Shown here piece by piece: positions 35,398 to 47,950 of a stretch of 64,000 bases of DNA (position 1 is the stretch's first letter; every line of letters starts with the position of its first letter). The notes under the pieces were generated by a model. It saw only the letters and a list, made by a program, of their open reading frames with translations, made no database searches and was not told the DNA's origin. A program made the translations under genes and the position numbers. The DNA lies in contig OX457060.1 in NCBI GenBank assembly GCA_949752795.1, positions 3,091,454 to 3,155,453 of the forward strand. Direction: 5' to 3'. Source of the DNA: Hyperoodon ampullatus (taxonomy: Eukaryota; Chordata; Mammalia; Artiodactyla; Ziphiidae).

Positions 35398-35494
35398 TGC
35401 CTTTGACTTTTGACCACTTTTTCCTGTGGTTGGCAAAATCATTTTCTTCTTTCCCCCGTGAAGACTGAAGTCTGTAATGTTAATGCTCTACCCC

Positions 35495-35593
35495 ACTCTC
35501 TCTCTCTCTCTCTCACACTCTCTCTCTCTCTCTCCCCCCACCCCTTCTCTCTCTTCCTCTCCCCCTTTCCCTCTCTCTTTCTCTCTATCTCTC
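35495..35593 (+). repeat. (CT)n-rich tract, left arm
   Basis: About 100 bases of CT/TC repeats with a few interruptions. It ends where an LTR-like block begins, and CT repeats resume at 36113. Confidence 0.9.
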
Positions 35594-36110
35594 TGTTGGA
35601 GGACAAAAGGAATGAAAAGTGCCCACCAAACTGAGAAGGCATATTGAAACTGAAAAATGAGCAGGCAGCTCCATAAAATCAGTGGATCAGTTTATTATAG
35701 GGTACTTATTCACAGGGTAGGACCGGGGGATTGGGCAGCCAATGGACCGGAAACATGTGCAGCTGCACGCTGCACCACCAAGGGGCTATGGGGACAATTT
35801 TATAGTTAACCTAGGGCATGGGCGTAGGTGCTTGGAAACAGGATGTACATTCCTAAGTCAAAATTTATGAATGGGAAACTAGTCTTGTGGGTACCAGGAA
35901 TACGTCAGGGAAGGTTTTCATCATTGTTTGGGGACCAACAGAGCATAGAGGCTACCCAGTCCTAATGATTATTAAGTAATATCTATTAACGACAAAGCCC
36001 TTGGTGACAGAGAAGTGATTCACTGAACAGTACAGTCTTGGGTAGGGTCAGGGGAAGGACAGGGGAAACTATAAGAGCCCAAGATGGCATCAGTAATGCT
36101 AACAGCTACT

Positions 36111-36112
<2 letters not shown>
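35594..36112 (-). mobile_element. LTR-like block inserted in a CT microsatellite
   Basis: A 519-bp block bounded by TG at 35594 and CA at 36111-36112, with CT repeats on both sides. On the minus strand it carries AATAAA near 35691-35697, about 100 bp before its end, the layout of a solo LTR. The target duplication cannot be read because both flanks are CT repeats. No retroviral gene is present. Confidence 0.55.
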
Positions 36113-36151
<39 letters not shown>

Positions 36152-36155
36152 CCTT
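36113..36155 (+). repeat. (CT)n tract, right arm
   Basis: Nearly pure CT dinucleotides directly after the LTR-like block. Confidence 0.9.
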
Positions 36156-36159
36156 CATT

Positions 36160-37260
36160 TTTGTTTTTTTAACTTTACTTCGACTCAGTGAAATCATTAA
36201 TCATGAAGGTATTGCTTGTAATGCTTTCAAACAAAATAGAAACGTATAACAATGACAATTATTAGTCTCCTATCCTCAAATTCACCCCCTTTGAAATAAT
36301 CAATCTAAATAGTTTGAGGTATTTGTTTCCATAGGTTTTCCTAGGCCTTAACAATGTATACACATTTTGCCAAACAGCTATAGTGTGGATACTTTCAAGG
36401 CAATAAATATAAATCCAAGTCATGCTTTTTAATGGCTTTATAATATTTCATATTTTATATATATAGTAGGTTATTCAATTATCCCTAAATTGATGAACAT
36501 TCACATTTCCTACTCTCCAGCCTCTATTTTTTTACAATCACTGCTGCAATAGTTACCTTTATACATTTCTCCTTATGTATTAGCACTTTATTTGCTGAAA
36601 TAGTGGGATTATTGCATCAAAGAGTATGTCCATCTTTTATTTTTAAAATATGTTTAAATTACTTTCCCAAAATGTTATAGCTACTCACATTCCCACAAAC
36701 AACAGATGAAAGAGCCTGTTTCCCCACATCAACCCAAACTCTGGCAATCCTCAACCTCTTCATGTTTTGCTGATGACTGAGTAAAGATGCTATTCCATTC
36801 TTTTAATTTTCATTTCCTAACTTCCTTTGAGGCTGCACATCTTTTCATATGTTTACTTACTTTTGTTTCCTTAGGTATGAGCTGCCTTTGTGCTTCCTTC
36901 TAATGGCTGTATGCCTTTTTCTTAACATTCTATAGAGCTCTTGAAATACAAACATTTTTTCTACCACATGGGTTGTGGGTATTTTCCCCCATGTTTTGTT
37001 TATGAAATCATTTGACATAGAAGTTTTAAATATTTATCTCATCTAATATGTCAATGTTTTCTTCTTTGGATTATGGGTTTCCCGGCTTATTTTAGAAAGT
37101 CTTCCCCACCTCAAGGGCCAAGGGTATATACTCTTCTAACATTTCGGGGTTTTTTTCTTTTATTCTTAATTTTACTTTGGTAACAAGGAAAAATAGGATA
37201 TACCTTAACATAATCAATTACTTTACTGTGTGAGACAGGACTTCTTGATATCACTTTGTC
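36160..37260 (-). mobile_element. Antisense old L1/HAL1-type sequence
   Basis: T-rich text following the antisense 3' half of an old L1: 'tttaatggctttataatatt', 'tagtgggattattgcatcaa', 'ttgaggctgcacatcttttc' and 'cacatgggttgtgggtattt'. Strongly diverged, no ORF. Confidence 0.6.
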
Positions 37261-37945
37261 ATAATCTGGTCTTTTTCAGCCCAAACAAATGATCCTTCCA
37301 TCACCACCATCCCCCCCAAAAAAATCACTTAGGAACTACCAATAAAACAATTGAACTAAATAAAGTATACAATCTTTAATGAATATGCAAGAAGTAACAT
37401 CCAGAATAGAAAAAGCAAACAGTCAAGAGTCCAGGAGGTTGGTCCTCAGCCTCTGAAATAGTGCTATACCTGATTCATGGCTGCATTCCCCCAGGACCTC
37501 TCTCAGGCACTAGTACAAATTAAACACGTCAACAAGTATGCTTTTACTGGTTGGATGGGTGGATGCATGGATTCATGGGTTTCAAACAAGCGTTTAACAA
37601 ATACATCTCCAATCCAAAAACTAACCAAGGGCCAATGTGAAAGCATTAGTGATCAAAATTAAACTCCTACAGGTATAGCCCATATGCAATTAGTAGTTCA
37701 CATTTCATTCATCTGTAGAATGAAATACATCTTTCAGTTTAACCACAGAGTGATTAAATTGCTTTCAAAGAAAGTTTTTCAGCTTCAAATGCCAATCAAA
37801 GAACACTTAAGTAGTAATTATCTGAGGCAGAAACTATTGAGCTCAGAGGAAATCAACTTACCCGCATCTGGTCACTGGATGGCACAGATAAGCTGCTCCT
37901 AATGTGATTTTCATGACAATAATTAACAACCATGACTTTACAGAT
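37261..37945. other. Unassigned DNA
   Basis: Nothing recognised. Confidence 0.4.
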
Positions 37946-37949
37946 GACA

Positions 37950-38092
37950 AGGAGCTCTCTATACATTATCCCATCTGATTCTCACACCCATTCTACAGAT
38001 TTAAAAAAATAATGAGTTTCAAAGAAGATAAGTAAATGTCCTGACAAACTAAACTAAGATTCAAATCAAAAGTCCTCTCCCTCTAAATCCCA
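37950..38092 (-). repeat. MIR fragment
   Basis: 'cattatcccatctgattctc', 'acccattctacagattt' and 'agtttcaaagaagataagta' follow the antisense MIR. Confidence 0.6.
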
Positions 38093-38172
38093 TTCTGTTG
38101 TCACTAGAGCAAATATATCCACCACCACCACCTTCATTCCCCGCAAAGATGGAAAGCAAGACTATATGATTA

Positions 38173-38296
38173 GAGACTTCCCTGGTGGTCCAGTGGTTAA
38201 GACTCTGTGCTTCCAATGCACAGGGTGTGGGTTCGATCCCTGGTCAGGGAACTAAGCTCTCACATGCTGTGGCCAAAAAGTAAAAAAAAAAAAAAT
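38173..38296 (+). mobile_element. Short CHR-type SINE (tRNA-like unit only)
   Basis: 'gacttccctggtggtccagt' through 'gttcgatccctggtcaggga' to 'gctgtggcc', then an A run. The target duplication tatatgatta at 38163-38172 and 38297-38306 is exact. Confidence 0.92.
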
Positions 38297-38306
38297 TATA
38301 TGATTA

Positions 38307-38969
38307 TTGTCCCCCAAAGGAGCAGTTACTCCTTACCTCCCAGGGATCTACACATTGAGATATCTTCTCAAAGATTTTGTTTCATAAAACCCACAGACTA
38401 TCTTCAGACAACCCCAGAATCTTCATCGTCCAAGAGATGGTCATAGCTGGATTATAAGCAGCAGGGATTTGTGCTTGGGCAATGGGTCATCAGCCATAGA
38501 CATCAGGGGAGGTGGGAGGGAGGCCGAACTCAGGCAAGTGAGGGAATCTTCTGAACATAATTGCAGCAAGCAAAAATGACTCCATTTCTATCAGTGAGCT
38601 TTGAGAAGGGTGGGGTTGGGGTGCAGCTCTATATCTACGCCAGCATCTGCTGAGACAGCCTCACTCCTTCCGGTTTGAGTGGTGAGGACATGCAGGTCAC
38701 TGATGGGCCATTCTTCACTCCCAACACAAGGCTCTTTTGGATCTGGCTTCTCTTTTCTACCTTCCAGCCCCTCTGCCACATCTACTTCATGATCATGTCC
38801 CGGATAGGCAGTGTGACCTTGCTACATCCCAACTCTGCATTTGGCAGTTCCGAGGACCCTCATGAATGGACTCTTTCTGCAGGTTTCCCTAGGCCCTTCC
38901 CAACCCATCCCACAGCTACTCCCGGTCTGGGGTCTTGCCCTTTCTCGGTTCCTATCCAGGAAAGAAAAC
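38307..38969. other. Unassigned DNA
   Basis: No gene or clear repeat. The 102-codon ORF at 38675-38983 has no domain. Confidence 0.45.
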
Positions 38970-38977
38970 CCCTAAAC

Positions 38978-39172
38978 CAGTGATTCTCAACCGGAATTGG
39001 TCCCATTCCCCATGGGGTACTTTGGAAATCTGTGGACATATTAAATGGTTGTCACAACAGCAGGAGTTATATTACCCATGAATTTCATTTTATTTCAGGA
39101 TAGTAAAGAAGACTTCACAGTATATTTACTACATAAAGCAGTCGTTAGTTTTAATAGGACTGAGGATCACTG
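38978..39172 (+). repeat. Small non-autonomous hAT-like relic
   Basis: Ends CAGTGATTCTCAACC and GGATCACTG are hAT-like, with 'tggaaatctgtggacatatt' and 'ggttgtcacaaca' inside, as in several old MER-type elements. The proposed 8-base duplications ccctaaac and tcttcaac match at only 5 of 8 positions. Confidence 0.55.
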
Positions 39173-41629
39173 TCTTCAACTACCTCTCTTCCCTTCTTCT
39201 CAGGATGAGTTGAAAAAGGGTGGCCACAGAGTACTGTGTTATTGGGGCCCTCATCTCTTTCCTCTTCCTGTTTTTCTGGCTCTGCCTTCCCTCAGTCCAG
39301 GAAAACACTATCCAATCCTAGGGTTCAGAAAACCTGTCTGTGACTCCCTCTGACTTCACTATTCCCTGAGATCCCTCACAGTCTCAGCTTTTCACAGCCA
39401 GAACCTGAAGCTAATGCTTCTGCTGTCATTGCTCTTCCCTGAAGCAAGGATGCTCCAGGGTCCAGCTGCCCAGATATGATGAGGGTGACCAGGTAAGGGA
39501 TGTACTAGGGAAAACACATCCACTAGTATTTCCAAATGTTATCCCAACACATTATCAAGAAAGGTCTGCTTACTAAATGGTCATGTGAACCAGCCTCCAG
39601 AATGGTTTTGTTACACCGTCATAGGCCACAGCACAAGGCAGTAATTCCAGCATGTACAAAGCTGTTAGGTGGCCCTCACTACTGCTCAAAGCTGCAGCAC
39701 CATCAAAACACAGCAGACCCCTAAACAAGAGGATTCTACTCAAGCATCTGCCTTACGCCTTCCCACCCTCTCCACCCAGAGAGCTCTACTCACCTTATGG
39801 CTTTGCCATAAATTCCCCTGATTCTGTTTGTACAGAACCAATAGCTCCTGATTCAGCATCCCCATGGTGCATTTTACAGATTTCAGTTCTAATGTGCTAC
39901 GTAGGGTAAGAGCTGTGGGTTACCTCCACAGGTCCCATGAGACTCTGAGCTTCCTCTAGGAAGAGGCCTTGTCATATTCAGTCCTATGTTACCAAAATCC
40001 GGCACTGTGCCCTCAGTTCATCCAAGGGCTAATAAAGGAAAGCACCATCAACCTAGTCCAGTACATAAGACAGCTCTGCACTGATCCAAAAACAACAGGT
40101 TTCTTAGAGTTCCTGACCATGTGACTCTGAGTCAGCCCCACCCACAGAGTTTGGTGGGAAATTTTGAAGGACCCTTCTCCCCAGTCCTTGGTATTGCACA
40201 GGAAGCCCTGTGAAAGGTTATGCAGCCCAGAACAATTGGGCCAGGTCTCTGGTTGTCAGTTCCCAGTGGACAGGACTGGCTACATCACTGGTATAGCCCA
40301 GTCAGTGAAAAATAAAAATGCATGTCTCTTTGTTAAAAAATTGTTAAGAATTTCAAAACAGTGTGAGCAGAGCCTTAAACCAAGTACAATGCACCGGTCA
40401 CATGATGTCAGTCCTGCCCATGGGTGTTTCTCCCATGCTCCCATCCCCAGCACACAAGTGGTCTGCTCAGTAGTATGTGACTTCCCTATGTCCTTGCCTA
40501 ACTTTCCTGAGGCCCCCAGGCTTCAGTGCCCAGGGTTCACCCCATGGGCATACAACTAGGACACTGTGTAACTAGGGGCTGGGTATCTGCCACACAAGGG
40601 ATTCATATCTCCCACCTCTCAGAATGAACTCTTCCCCTCCCTGGCTCACCGGAGTCTTTCACCCACATAGATCCAGTCATCCTTTCTCCTAGCACAAAGC
40701 TGACTTTCCCTTTCTCCCCTTCAGAGACAATTTTGATGAGGCTATCCTTCCAAATGAAGGTCTGGGGTAAGGGGTTTTCTTCATAGAGGCCCCCGGAACA
40801 CAAAGAAGTTATGTAAGAATATCCTAAACTCAGGATCTAAACCCTGGGAACAAGGCAGGCAACTCAGCCTCATTGTAGGGAGCTGATGGGGCGCTGCAGC
40901 TGTGAAAATGCACACCCAGCACACCCATCTGCAGGGGTGGCCGCAGGGTGTGCTGGTAAATATTTAACAATGGGCTCCCTGAAAGGAAAAGAAATAACTT
41001 GTAACATTTGCCAGTTTTCATGAGATATATACGCCCACTATGGCTGAACTCAATGATCTCAAGCTACCACCATGAAGTCACTGGACAGAGTTGAGAAGAT
41101 AAGCACACAGGCCCTCTCCCGAGCTGGTGGGAGCCCGTTCCAGCACACCACAGGAAGGCCAGTGCTGGCTCCAGCCCATTGTTGCCATGTGGGCCGGGCT
41201 CGGCAGATCTTCTGAACTTTCAAGAGACTGGAAGTCAAATTTTCATGTTTGATGTCTCCATTTTCAAGTTGTGCAGGCCCATCAGTCCCTGAGTTTGGAA
41301 TCCTGGCCGGGGCCAGAGAACTCTTGTGGCGGTGAGGTGGAGAGGGAAATTTTGCCTTTTAGGCCTTCATATCTTCATATCTCCTACATCATGAAAATAA
41401 AACACTAAATTTCAGGTCACCTACCCTACCAGCCTCTCTCTTGTGCATTCCACCATTAGCCTCACAGAATATTCTGAGGCTTATGATTGCTCAGCCAGGA
41501 CATTTCCAGTCATTACATTAAAAGAGCTCAGATAGAGACCAGTTCTTTGGTATCTTCTCAGTGATATCCCAGTATCTGGAAAGTATGAAAATAACTAATG
41601 GCAACAGTTGATGGTGATGATATACTTTT
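39173..41629. other. Unassigned DNA
   Basis: A long stretch of about 2.4 kb with no repeat I recognise and no supportable exon. The longest ORF (131 codons, 40164-40559) has no domain, low-complexity start or splice context that would argue for a gene. It may include old repeats too diverged to see by eye. Confidence 0.45.
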
Positions 41630-41643
41630 AAAAGCATGGGCTC

Positions 41644-41840
41644 GGGCTTCCCTGGTGGCGTAGTGGTTGAGAGTCCACTTGCCAATGCAGGGGACACGAG
41701 TTCGTGCCCCAGTCCAGGAAGATCCCACATGCCGCGGAGTGGCTGGGCCCGTGAGCCATGGCCACTGAGCCTGCGCATCTGGAGCCTGTGCTCCACAATG
41801 GGAGAGGCCACAACAGTGAGAGGCCCGTGTACTGCAAAAA

Positions 41841-41869
<29 letters not shown>
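41644..41869 (+). mobile_element. CHR-2-type SINE, short form
   Basis: 'gggcttccctggtggcgtag' to 'gagaggcccgtgtactgc', then an (AAAT)n tail of nine units. The target duplication aaaagcatgggctc at 41630-41643 and 41870-41883 is exact. Confidence 0.95.
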
Positions 41870-41871
<2 letters not shown>

Positions 41872-42138
41872 AAGCATGGGCTCCAGGCTTGCTGGACCAT
41901 TTAGGCCTCTGTTTTACCCTTTTCCTCCTCTCTTGTTCTTTTCGGTGATACTTTATGTATATTCCATGTCACTCAGCAGCTACAGGAGATGGATGACCAT
42001 GGAGGCAAAAGATAACAGGCAGAAGCAGTGAGAATTTTCTCTTGCCTGCGGCAGGCGGTTGAATACATTTTTCAAGCCTGAAACATCATAGAAACAGAAT
42101 GATTTTAAGTGCCCTTTCTTTTATTTTCATTCGTTTGC

Positions 42139-42140
<2 letters not shown>

Positions 42141-42179
<39 letters not shown>
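42141..42179 (+). repeat. Perfect (TG)n microsatellite
   Basis: About 19.5 uninterrupted TG units. Likely polymorphic in length. Confidence 0.97.
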
Positions 42180-42181
<2 letters not shown>

Positions 42182-43905
42182 AATTGCTCATTTTGCTTAA
42201 GGAGCCTCAAGGCATGAGCACAGCAAAGTATCACTAATTAAAATATTTAAAATTACAGCAGTGGTAACAAAGGTCCCGAAGAAGCCCAGGCAGCACAGAC
42301 AGCAAACACAATTATTATCCATAATAACAGCCAAATCATCACTACTGCTCTCTACTCAGAGACAATGCATCCTTCCCGGAGCACTCAGTGACTGTGACAA
42401 TGAGTAAATCATGACTACCTAAAATAGGACTAGGTGGGATTTCTGGGGCCGTTGTCAGCCTATACACAAACCTTGCCATTCCTCCTCCCCCAGCCTCACC
42501 GCTTGTGAGGGTTTTCTAGGCGAGAGCTGCTGCATGGCAGCCACTCACGCCCCCTCCCCAGCTCATCTCCCAGAATCCAGGGGGAGGTTCAGCAGTGAAT
42601 CAGCCAAGGCCTGATGTGCCAGCTGCTACACCATAAACATGTTAGTGCTCTTCCTGCACCTGGAAGAACCCTCTGTAGGAAATTATTCCCATAAAATAAG
42701 TCCACAAAAGAGAAATGGTAATAACTTACATTAAAGCTTTTAGACACAGGAACACATAGAACATCACCCATGCTACTCCAAATGATGACGAGAAATGCTT
42801 ATTCATTCATTCAAGATTTATTGAGCACCCACCATGTGCCAGTTTCTGGGTCAGGACTTTCTCTAGGCATGACAGGGATACTGAGATGGAAGACAGTCTG
42901 TATCTTCAGTTTGCTCAAAGTTTAGTGGGAAAGATGCAGACAGTTACAATAAACTGAAGGGCACCTGGGATGGGAGCAAGACAGGGAGGCACCCAACCCA
43001 CTGGGTGAGAGAAAATGAGGGGCCATGGAGAGCTTCTCATGGGAGATGATGCCTGACTTGAATTCTAATGGTACTCCCAGAAAATGCTATTGGTGCCCCT
43101 CCCGTATCTCCTTGGCACTTAACACGTCCCTGCAGGCCCAACTTCCGACTTCCAACTTCAACTGCTAGCACCTGCAACTCTGAGGCCGAGGACTTCATCC
43201 AGTTGCTGTATAAGCTCTGCCTGCTTGAGTGGCAAGCCAACATGCCAGAGAATTAACTGCTCCTGGAAGAGCCCTCGACCAACAACAGATGGAATTTGGT
43301 AGATAAGTGCTCCAGGAATCTCATCTCTCAGGTAGGATAACTCAGAAACCGGTTCTTCACTGCTCTAGTCTATCTCCCAGAGTTCTCCGGAGGGATTAAG
43401 CTCGTCGCCCATAGGACTAACCTGCACTTCCCTCATCTCCTGCCAGAATCTCATGGGATCACCTTCCAAATGAACTGCTTGCACTAACAAGCCTTGTCTC
43501 ATGGGCTGCAGCTGGGCCATCTCAAACTAAGACAATGCTCCAGTTAAAGAGAACAATATGGGAAAGGTCCAGACGCAGGACAGTTACCACTGTAAATAGT
43601 TATCTGGGTAAGGTTAAAGCACAGAGGTGGGTAAGGGAGGAGCTAGTCCCTGCAGTGGTGACAACCAAGATTACAGACCCCTCTTAGGGTCTTTCTGTGT
43701 TTGCACCTCTCCACGAGGAATACTCATACACACACGTTCAGGTTAAACATACAGTAACGTACTCTGCCCCTTGAACCACTCGGGGTCTCATCTTGGCTTC
43801 CCCCTCTGATTTTGTCTTCTTTCAATTAAGTGATCTGTCTCCAAACACTTTATCCTGGCACAACTGACCTGGAAGCTGCATAGCATACTCCCTATAGCCA
43901 TTGTC
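42180..43905. other. Mostly unassigned DNA
   Basis: 42795-42960 ('attcattcaagatttattga', 'gcacccaccatgtgccag') is an old interspersed repeat also seen around 23190-23300. The rest shows no recognised feature. Confidence 0.45.
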
Positions 43906-43909
43906 TCAG

Positions 43910-44515
43910 TTCTAGAACCAGGGGCACAAAAATGGTACCTGTGGTCACCAGTCTCGTCTCCAAGACAGCTCCAAATGACCCCTCCTCCATCCCCATAGTC
44001 ATGGCTTTGTGTGTGACTATGTTTCAAGGCTTTGTGTCCACTTTGTTTCAAGGTTGATCTGCATGACCAAAAGAATATGGGAGAAGTGATGGCATATGAC
44101 TTTCAAGGCTAGGTCATCAAAGACATTGCAGTTTCTGCCTTGCTCTTGGATTGCTCACTCCAGAGAAAGCTAGCTGCCATATTGTAGGTTGCTCAAGCAG
44201 CTCTCTGGTGAGGTCCATATGGTGAAGAATGGAGGCCCTCTTCCAACAGCCATCAAAAACCTGAGATCCAGCCAACAACTATCTTAGTGAGCCATCTTGG
44301 AAGCAGACCCTTCACCCCCAGGCAAGTCTTCAGAATACTGCAATCCTAGACAACATCTTGCCTGTAACCTCATAAGAGACTCAGATCCAGAACCACCTAG
44401 ATAATCTACTCCCACATTCCTGAATCTCAGAAGCTGTGCAAAATAACAAATGTTTGTTGTTTTATGCCACTAGTTTCAGAGTAAGTTAGGTTTCCCAGCA
44501 ATAGATAACAAGTGC
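43910..44515 (+). mobile_element. MaLR-like (MLT1-type) LTR
   Basis: The 3' end 'tgtttgttgttttatgccac' then 'tagtttcagagtaagttagg' and 'cagcaatagataacaag' is typical of MLT1-type ERVL-MaLR LTRs. The body ('ctcactccagagaaagctag') fits. Old and diverged, no coding sequence. Confidence 0.6.
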
Positions 44516-45049
44516 AGTGTCACATGCCCACTTCCCACCCAACCTAGCCCCACCTCTGAATCAAGGCAAATAAGAAAGAAGGAAAAGGTTGTAACAGGAG
44601 ATGATGAACTTCATTTTGGACACCCTAAGTAACATCAAAAAGGAGATAATAGGAGGTGAGCAGTTGGAAATATGCGCCAGATGCCTATGCAGGGAAGAAA
44701 CGAGGGCTAGAGCTCCAATGAATATTAAGGAGTTGTCAGGAGATAGAGGTTAATGAAGACCTGCTGTGAAGGGGAAGGACCAAGAAGTGTCTATGTGGTT
44801 CAAATTATCCCTCCATAAACGCTGGTAGAGTTAGTCAGTGCTAAGAGTTGGGTTTCAAGGAATCAAACTTGTGGTAGGCTTTCCTACTTTAAAGGTGAAA
44901 AACCCAAAAGTCCCAAGGGGTCCTGTATTAGCTACAAATTGCTGCATCAGAAATTTTCTCATTACTTAGTGGCTTAAAATAATAAATATTTGTTATTACC
45001 TTACACAGTTTCCATGAGTCTGGAATACAGAAGATGCTTAGCTGGGTGG

Positions 45050-45325
45050 TTCTGGTAATATACACAAGAACATTTATCATAGTATTGTTTAACAGAAAAA
45101 ATTAGAAACAATCTAAGTGTGCAATAATAGGAAATGGACAAAAAAATATATATCTATTAAAAATAAGCTTTAAGAAAAACTTTCAGTAACATACAAAACT
45201 GATCATAATGTCACCCAAAATGCATGATGTAAAATCACAGAGTATGATTCCAATTTCATTAAAATATTTAAATTATATAAAAAGACAAAAAATGTATATA
45301 CCAAAATAGTTATATAAGTTATCTC
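45050..45325 (+). mobile_element. Old L1 3' region
   Basis: 'caataataggaaatggacaa' and 'tgtataccaaaatag'-type text follow an old sense L1 3' end. It is interrupted by the SINE at 45345. Confidence 0.5.
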
Positions 45326-45528
45326 TTTTTTTTTTTTTTTTTTTGCCCTACGTGGGCCTCTCACTGCTGTGGCCTCTCCCATTGTGGAGCACAGGCTCTG
45401 GACGTGAAGGCTCAGCGGCCATGGCTCAAGGGCCCAGCCACTCCGCAGCATGTGGGATCTTCCCAGACCGGGGCATGAACCCACATCCCCTGGCGGACTC
45501 TCAACCACTTGCGCCACCAGGGAAGCCC
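45326..45528 (-). mobile_element. CHR-2-type SINE, short form
   Basis: Minus-strand SINE starting at 45528, ending in a poly(A) seen as T at 45326-45344. The target duplication tataagttatctctt at 45313-45327 and 45529-45543 is exact. A small deletion removes part of the 'cgatgcagggga' region near 45495. Confidence 0.95.
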
Positions 45529-45544
45529 TATAAGTTATCTCTTA

Positions 45545-45860
45545 CAAAGTAACAGACCACACCCAAAAGTAGTGGCTTAAAACAATAACCATTTATTTGT
45601 TTATGATTCTACAGTTTGAATCGTTCTTCTCCTGGTTTCTCCTGGGGTCACTTACACAGCTGCAATCACCTGGTGGCATGACTGAGACTAGAAATCCAAG
45701 AGGGCTTCACTCACCTGTCTGGCCCCACAGCCAGGATGACTGGAACAGTTTGGGGCTGCCTGAACCTCTCTCTCCCCCTCTCTCTCTCTCTCACCATGGT
45801 CTTCCAGCAGGGCAACCAGATCTCTTCGCATGGCGGTTCCAGGCTCCAAGAGGAAATGTT
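45545..45860 (+). repeat. Ancient interspersed repeat, same family as 11185-11570
   Basis: 'gtggcttaaaacaataacca', 'tggggtcacttacacagctg' and 'catggcggttccaggctcc' match the other copy in order. A CT tract is at about 45766-45792. Confidence 0.55.
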
Positions 45861-46129
45861 CCAAAATAATAACCTCTCATGTGCAAGTATTTATTAAGTC
45901 TGTGCTGTGTTACATTTTCTAATTCCCCATTAGCCAAAGATGGCAAGTCTGAAATGAATAGGGCAGGCTGACAGACTGGAAATTAAGGTAAGAGTTGACG
46001 TTGCAGTCTTGAGTCTGAATTCCACAGGACAGCAGGCTGGAAACTCAGGCAGAGTTTCTGTATTGCAATCTTGAGGCGAATTCCTTCTTCCTCAGAAAAC
46101 CTTAGTCATTGTTCTTAAGTCCTGCAACT

Positions 46130-46318
46130 GATTGGATGAGGCCCACCCACAAAATAAAGGGTAATCTGCATTTCTCAAAATTTACTGATGTGAATATTAA
46201 TCACATCTTTAAAAAATGTCTTCACAGCAACACCTAGACTTGTATTCAGAAAAAAAAAAAAAAACTGGGCACCATAGCCTAGCCAAGAGGGCACATAAAA
46301 TTAACTATCACACATGGC
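46130..46318 (-). repeat. Ancient repeat, antisense copy of the 62215-62350 family
   Basis: 'gattggatgaggcccaccca', then 'gggcaccatagcctagccaa' and 'cacataaaattaactatcac', is the reverse complement of the text at 62218-62350. Probably an old LTR family; not named. Confidence 0.55.
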
Positions 46319-46499
46319 CAAGCCCAGAGTCAATGTGGGAGGGGACTGCACAGAGCATGAAAATCCAAAAGCTCTGTCCATGGGGAGCCACCAATAGAAC
46401 AGGCTACCATGGTAGATATATGTATATGGCAGGTTTTTTCCTTTTTTATCTGTATGTTTGAATTTTCTGCAAAGAGCATGTATAACATTTTGGAAAAAT

Positions 46500-47360
46500 A
46501 ACAAATGTTTTATAACGATTCATACTCTTTATTTTTAAATGCAAGACATGTAGAAAAGTACAAAAAAGAAATCAAGTCCCTGGAAATCTTACCAATCAGA
46601 AATAATCAATGTTATCATTTTGTGATCATCTTTGCAGCCACTCTCTGATATTTACACAGGTCAGGAAAAAGAGAGAAAAAGAAAGATGGGGAGATAGAGA
46701 CAGACGTTTCTAAAAATGAGAAGATTCTATGAATGTTATTTGTAAATTTAATATTTTTCTTGAATTTAGCAGAAGAGAAAGAAGCTGAAGGAAATTTGAA
46801 AGATTCATAGTATATAAAATGTTTCTTCATTAACTTAAAAATTAAGGCTAAAGAAAAATTTTAAATGTTACAAAAACCCTGAAGAGCTTGTACTCATATT
46901 TAACAAGAATTTGAAATAGTATTGGCTGTCTCGCTGCTCCAAGCAGCATGGAGGTGATAATACTCTCACACTTCCTCTCACCTTCCCTCAGCCACCGCTC
47001 AATGTCTACTGATTAGGTTGGTTCCCTTTGCCAGAGTTTATAACAGTAGCATTCGATGCTGCAACTACACTTTAATGGGAAAAAATCGTTTTTTACCCTA
47101 ATGAATTCATTGCTCACCACTAGTCCTTTTTTACAGCCTCACCAAACCTGATCTCATCTGCCAAAGAGCTCTGGGTTTATGCAAGCAAATCATATTTAAG
47201 ACTTCTTGTCTGTTGCTTTCATATGTGGGCAACTCCTTGGCTGCATATAGTTTTCTGAGGTCTCAATTTCCAAAGCTCAGAACTTTATAAACAGTGTGCC
47301 ATCATCTTGGAACACAGGAAGTTATCACAGAGTATAGGAGGGTAGCCTACTCTTTCCCAC
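46500..47360. other. Unassigned DNA with old L1-like text
   Basis: 46500-46640 resembles an old L1 fragment. The rest is unassigned. Confidence 0.35.
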
Positions 47361-47369
47361 TGTCAGGAA

Positions 47370-47937
47370 TTGCTTTGTGCATAGTTGCCTGGGGAATTCC
47401 TTCTTTATTCTTTAAGTTCAATCATTTAACCTTGAAAAATCTTTGCTGTCAGTCATTCTCCTTCTCTTTTCCTTGGCGTGTGGTACACCCTTCCACATGC
47501 GGATTTGCGGGTTGGAATAGTCTCTGAATTCTTCCTCTTTGTTGGATTCTCTGCTACCAGGACACCCATTACCCTGTTTTGAATCATCTTTGTCTCACTT
47601 CCTCTTCCTTCTAATTATTTAATCTTTTTTTTCTTCTTCCTTTGCATTCAATATGATTATCTCTAGCTTTCCCTTCATGCTATTAATTTATTTTTTAGCT
47701 ATGACTACTCTGTTCCTTGTTATTTTGTGTTACTTTATTCAATTCATTTCCTTAGGTCTGCAATCTCCTTTTATAACTCATTCTGTTGTTTTATCATCTC
47801 ATCTTTCAGCTCTTGTTCTTTCACATTTATAATCCTACTAATTTTTCTCTAAAGGAAAACATTGGTGGGGAAGCCACTTCTTATCACCTGATTAGTGTTT
47901 CTTCCAGGCTGGGTTCTTCACCTGACTTTTCCAAGGC
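47370..47937 (-). mobile_element. Antisense old L1-type 5' region
   Basis: T-rich text such as 'ttctgttgttttatcatctc', 'atctttcagctcttgttctt' resembles antisense old L1 sequence near its 5' part. Low certainty. Confidence 0.35.
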
Positions 47938-47950
47938 CACACCTGACCTT

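Noticed and set aside
35439..35642. Arg/Glu/Lys-rich minus-strand ORF
   Set aside because: It is a translation of the (CT)n microsatellite.
40164..40559. 131-codon plus-strand ORF in repeat-poor DNA
   Set aside because: No domain, no start or splice context, no compositional sign of coding. An ORF of this length is expected by chance on six frames in 64 kb.
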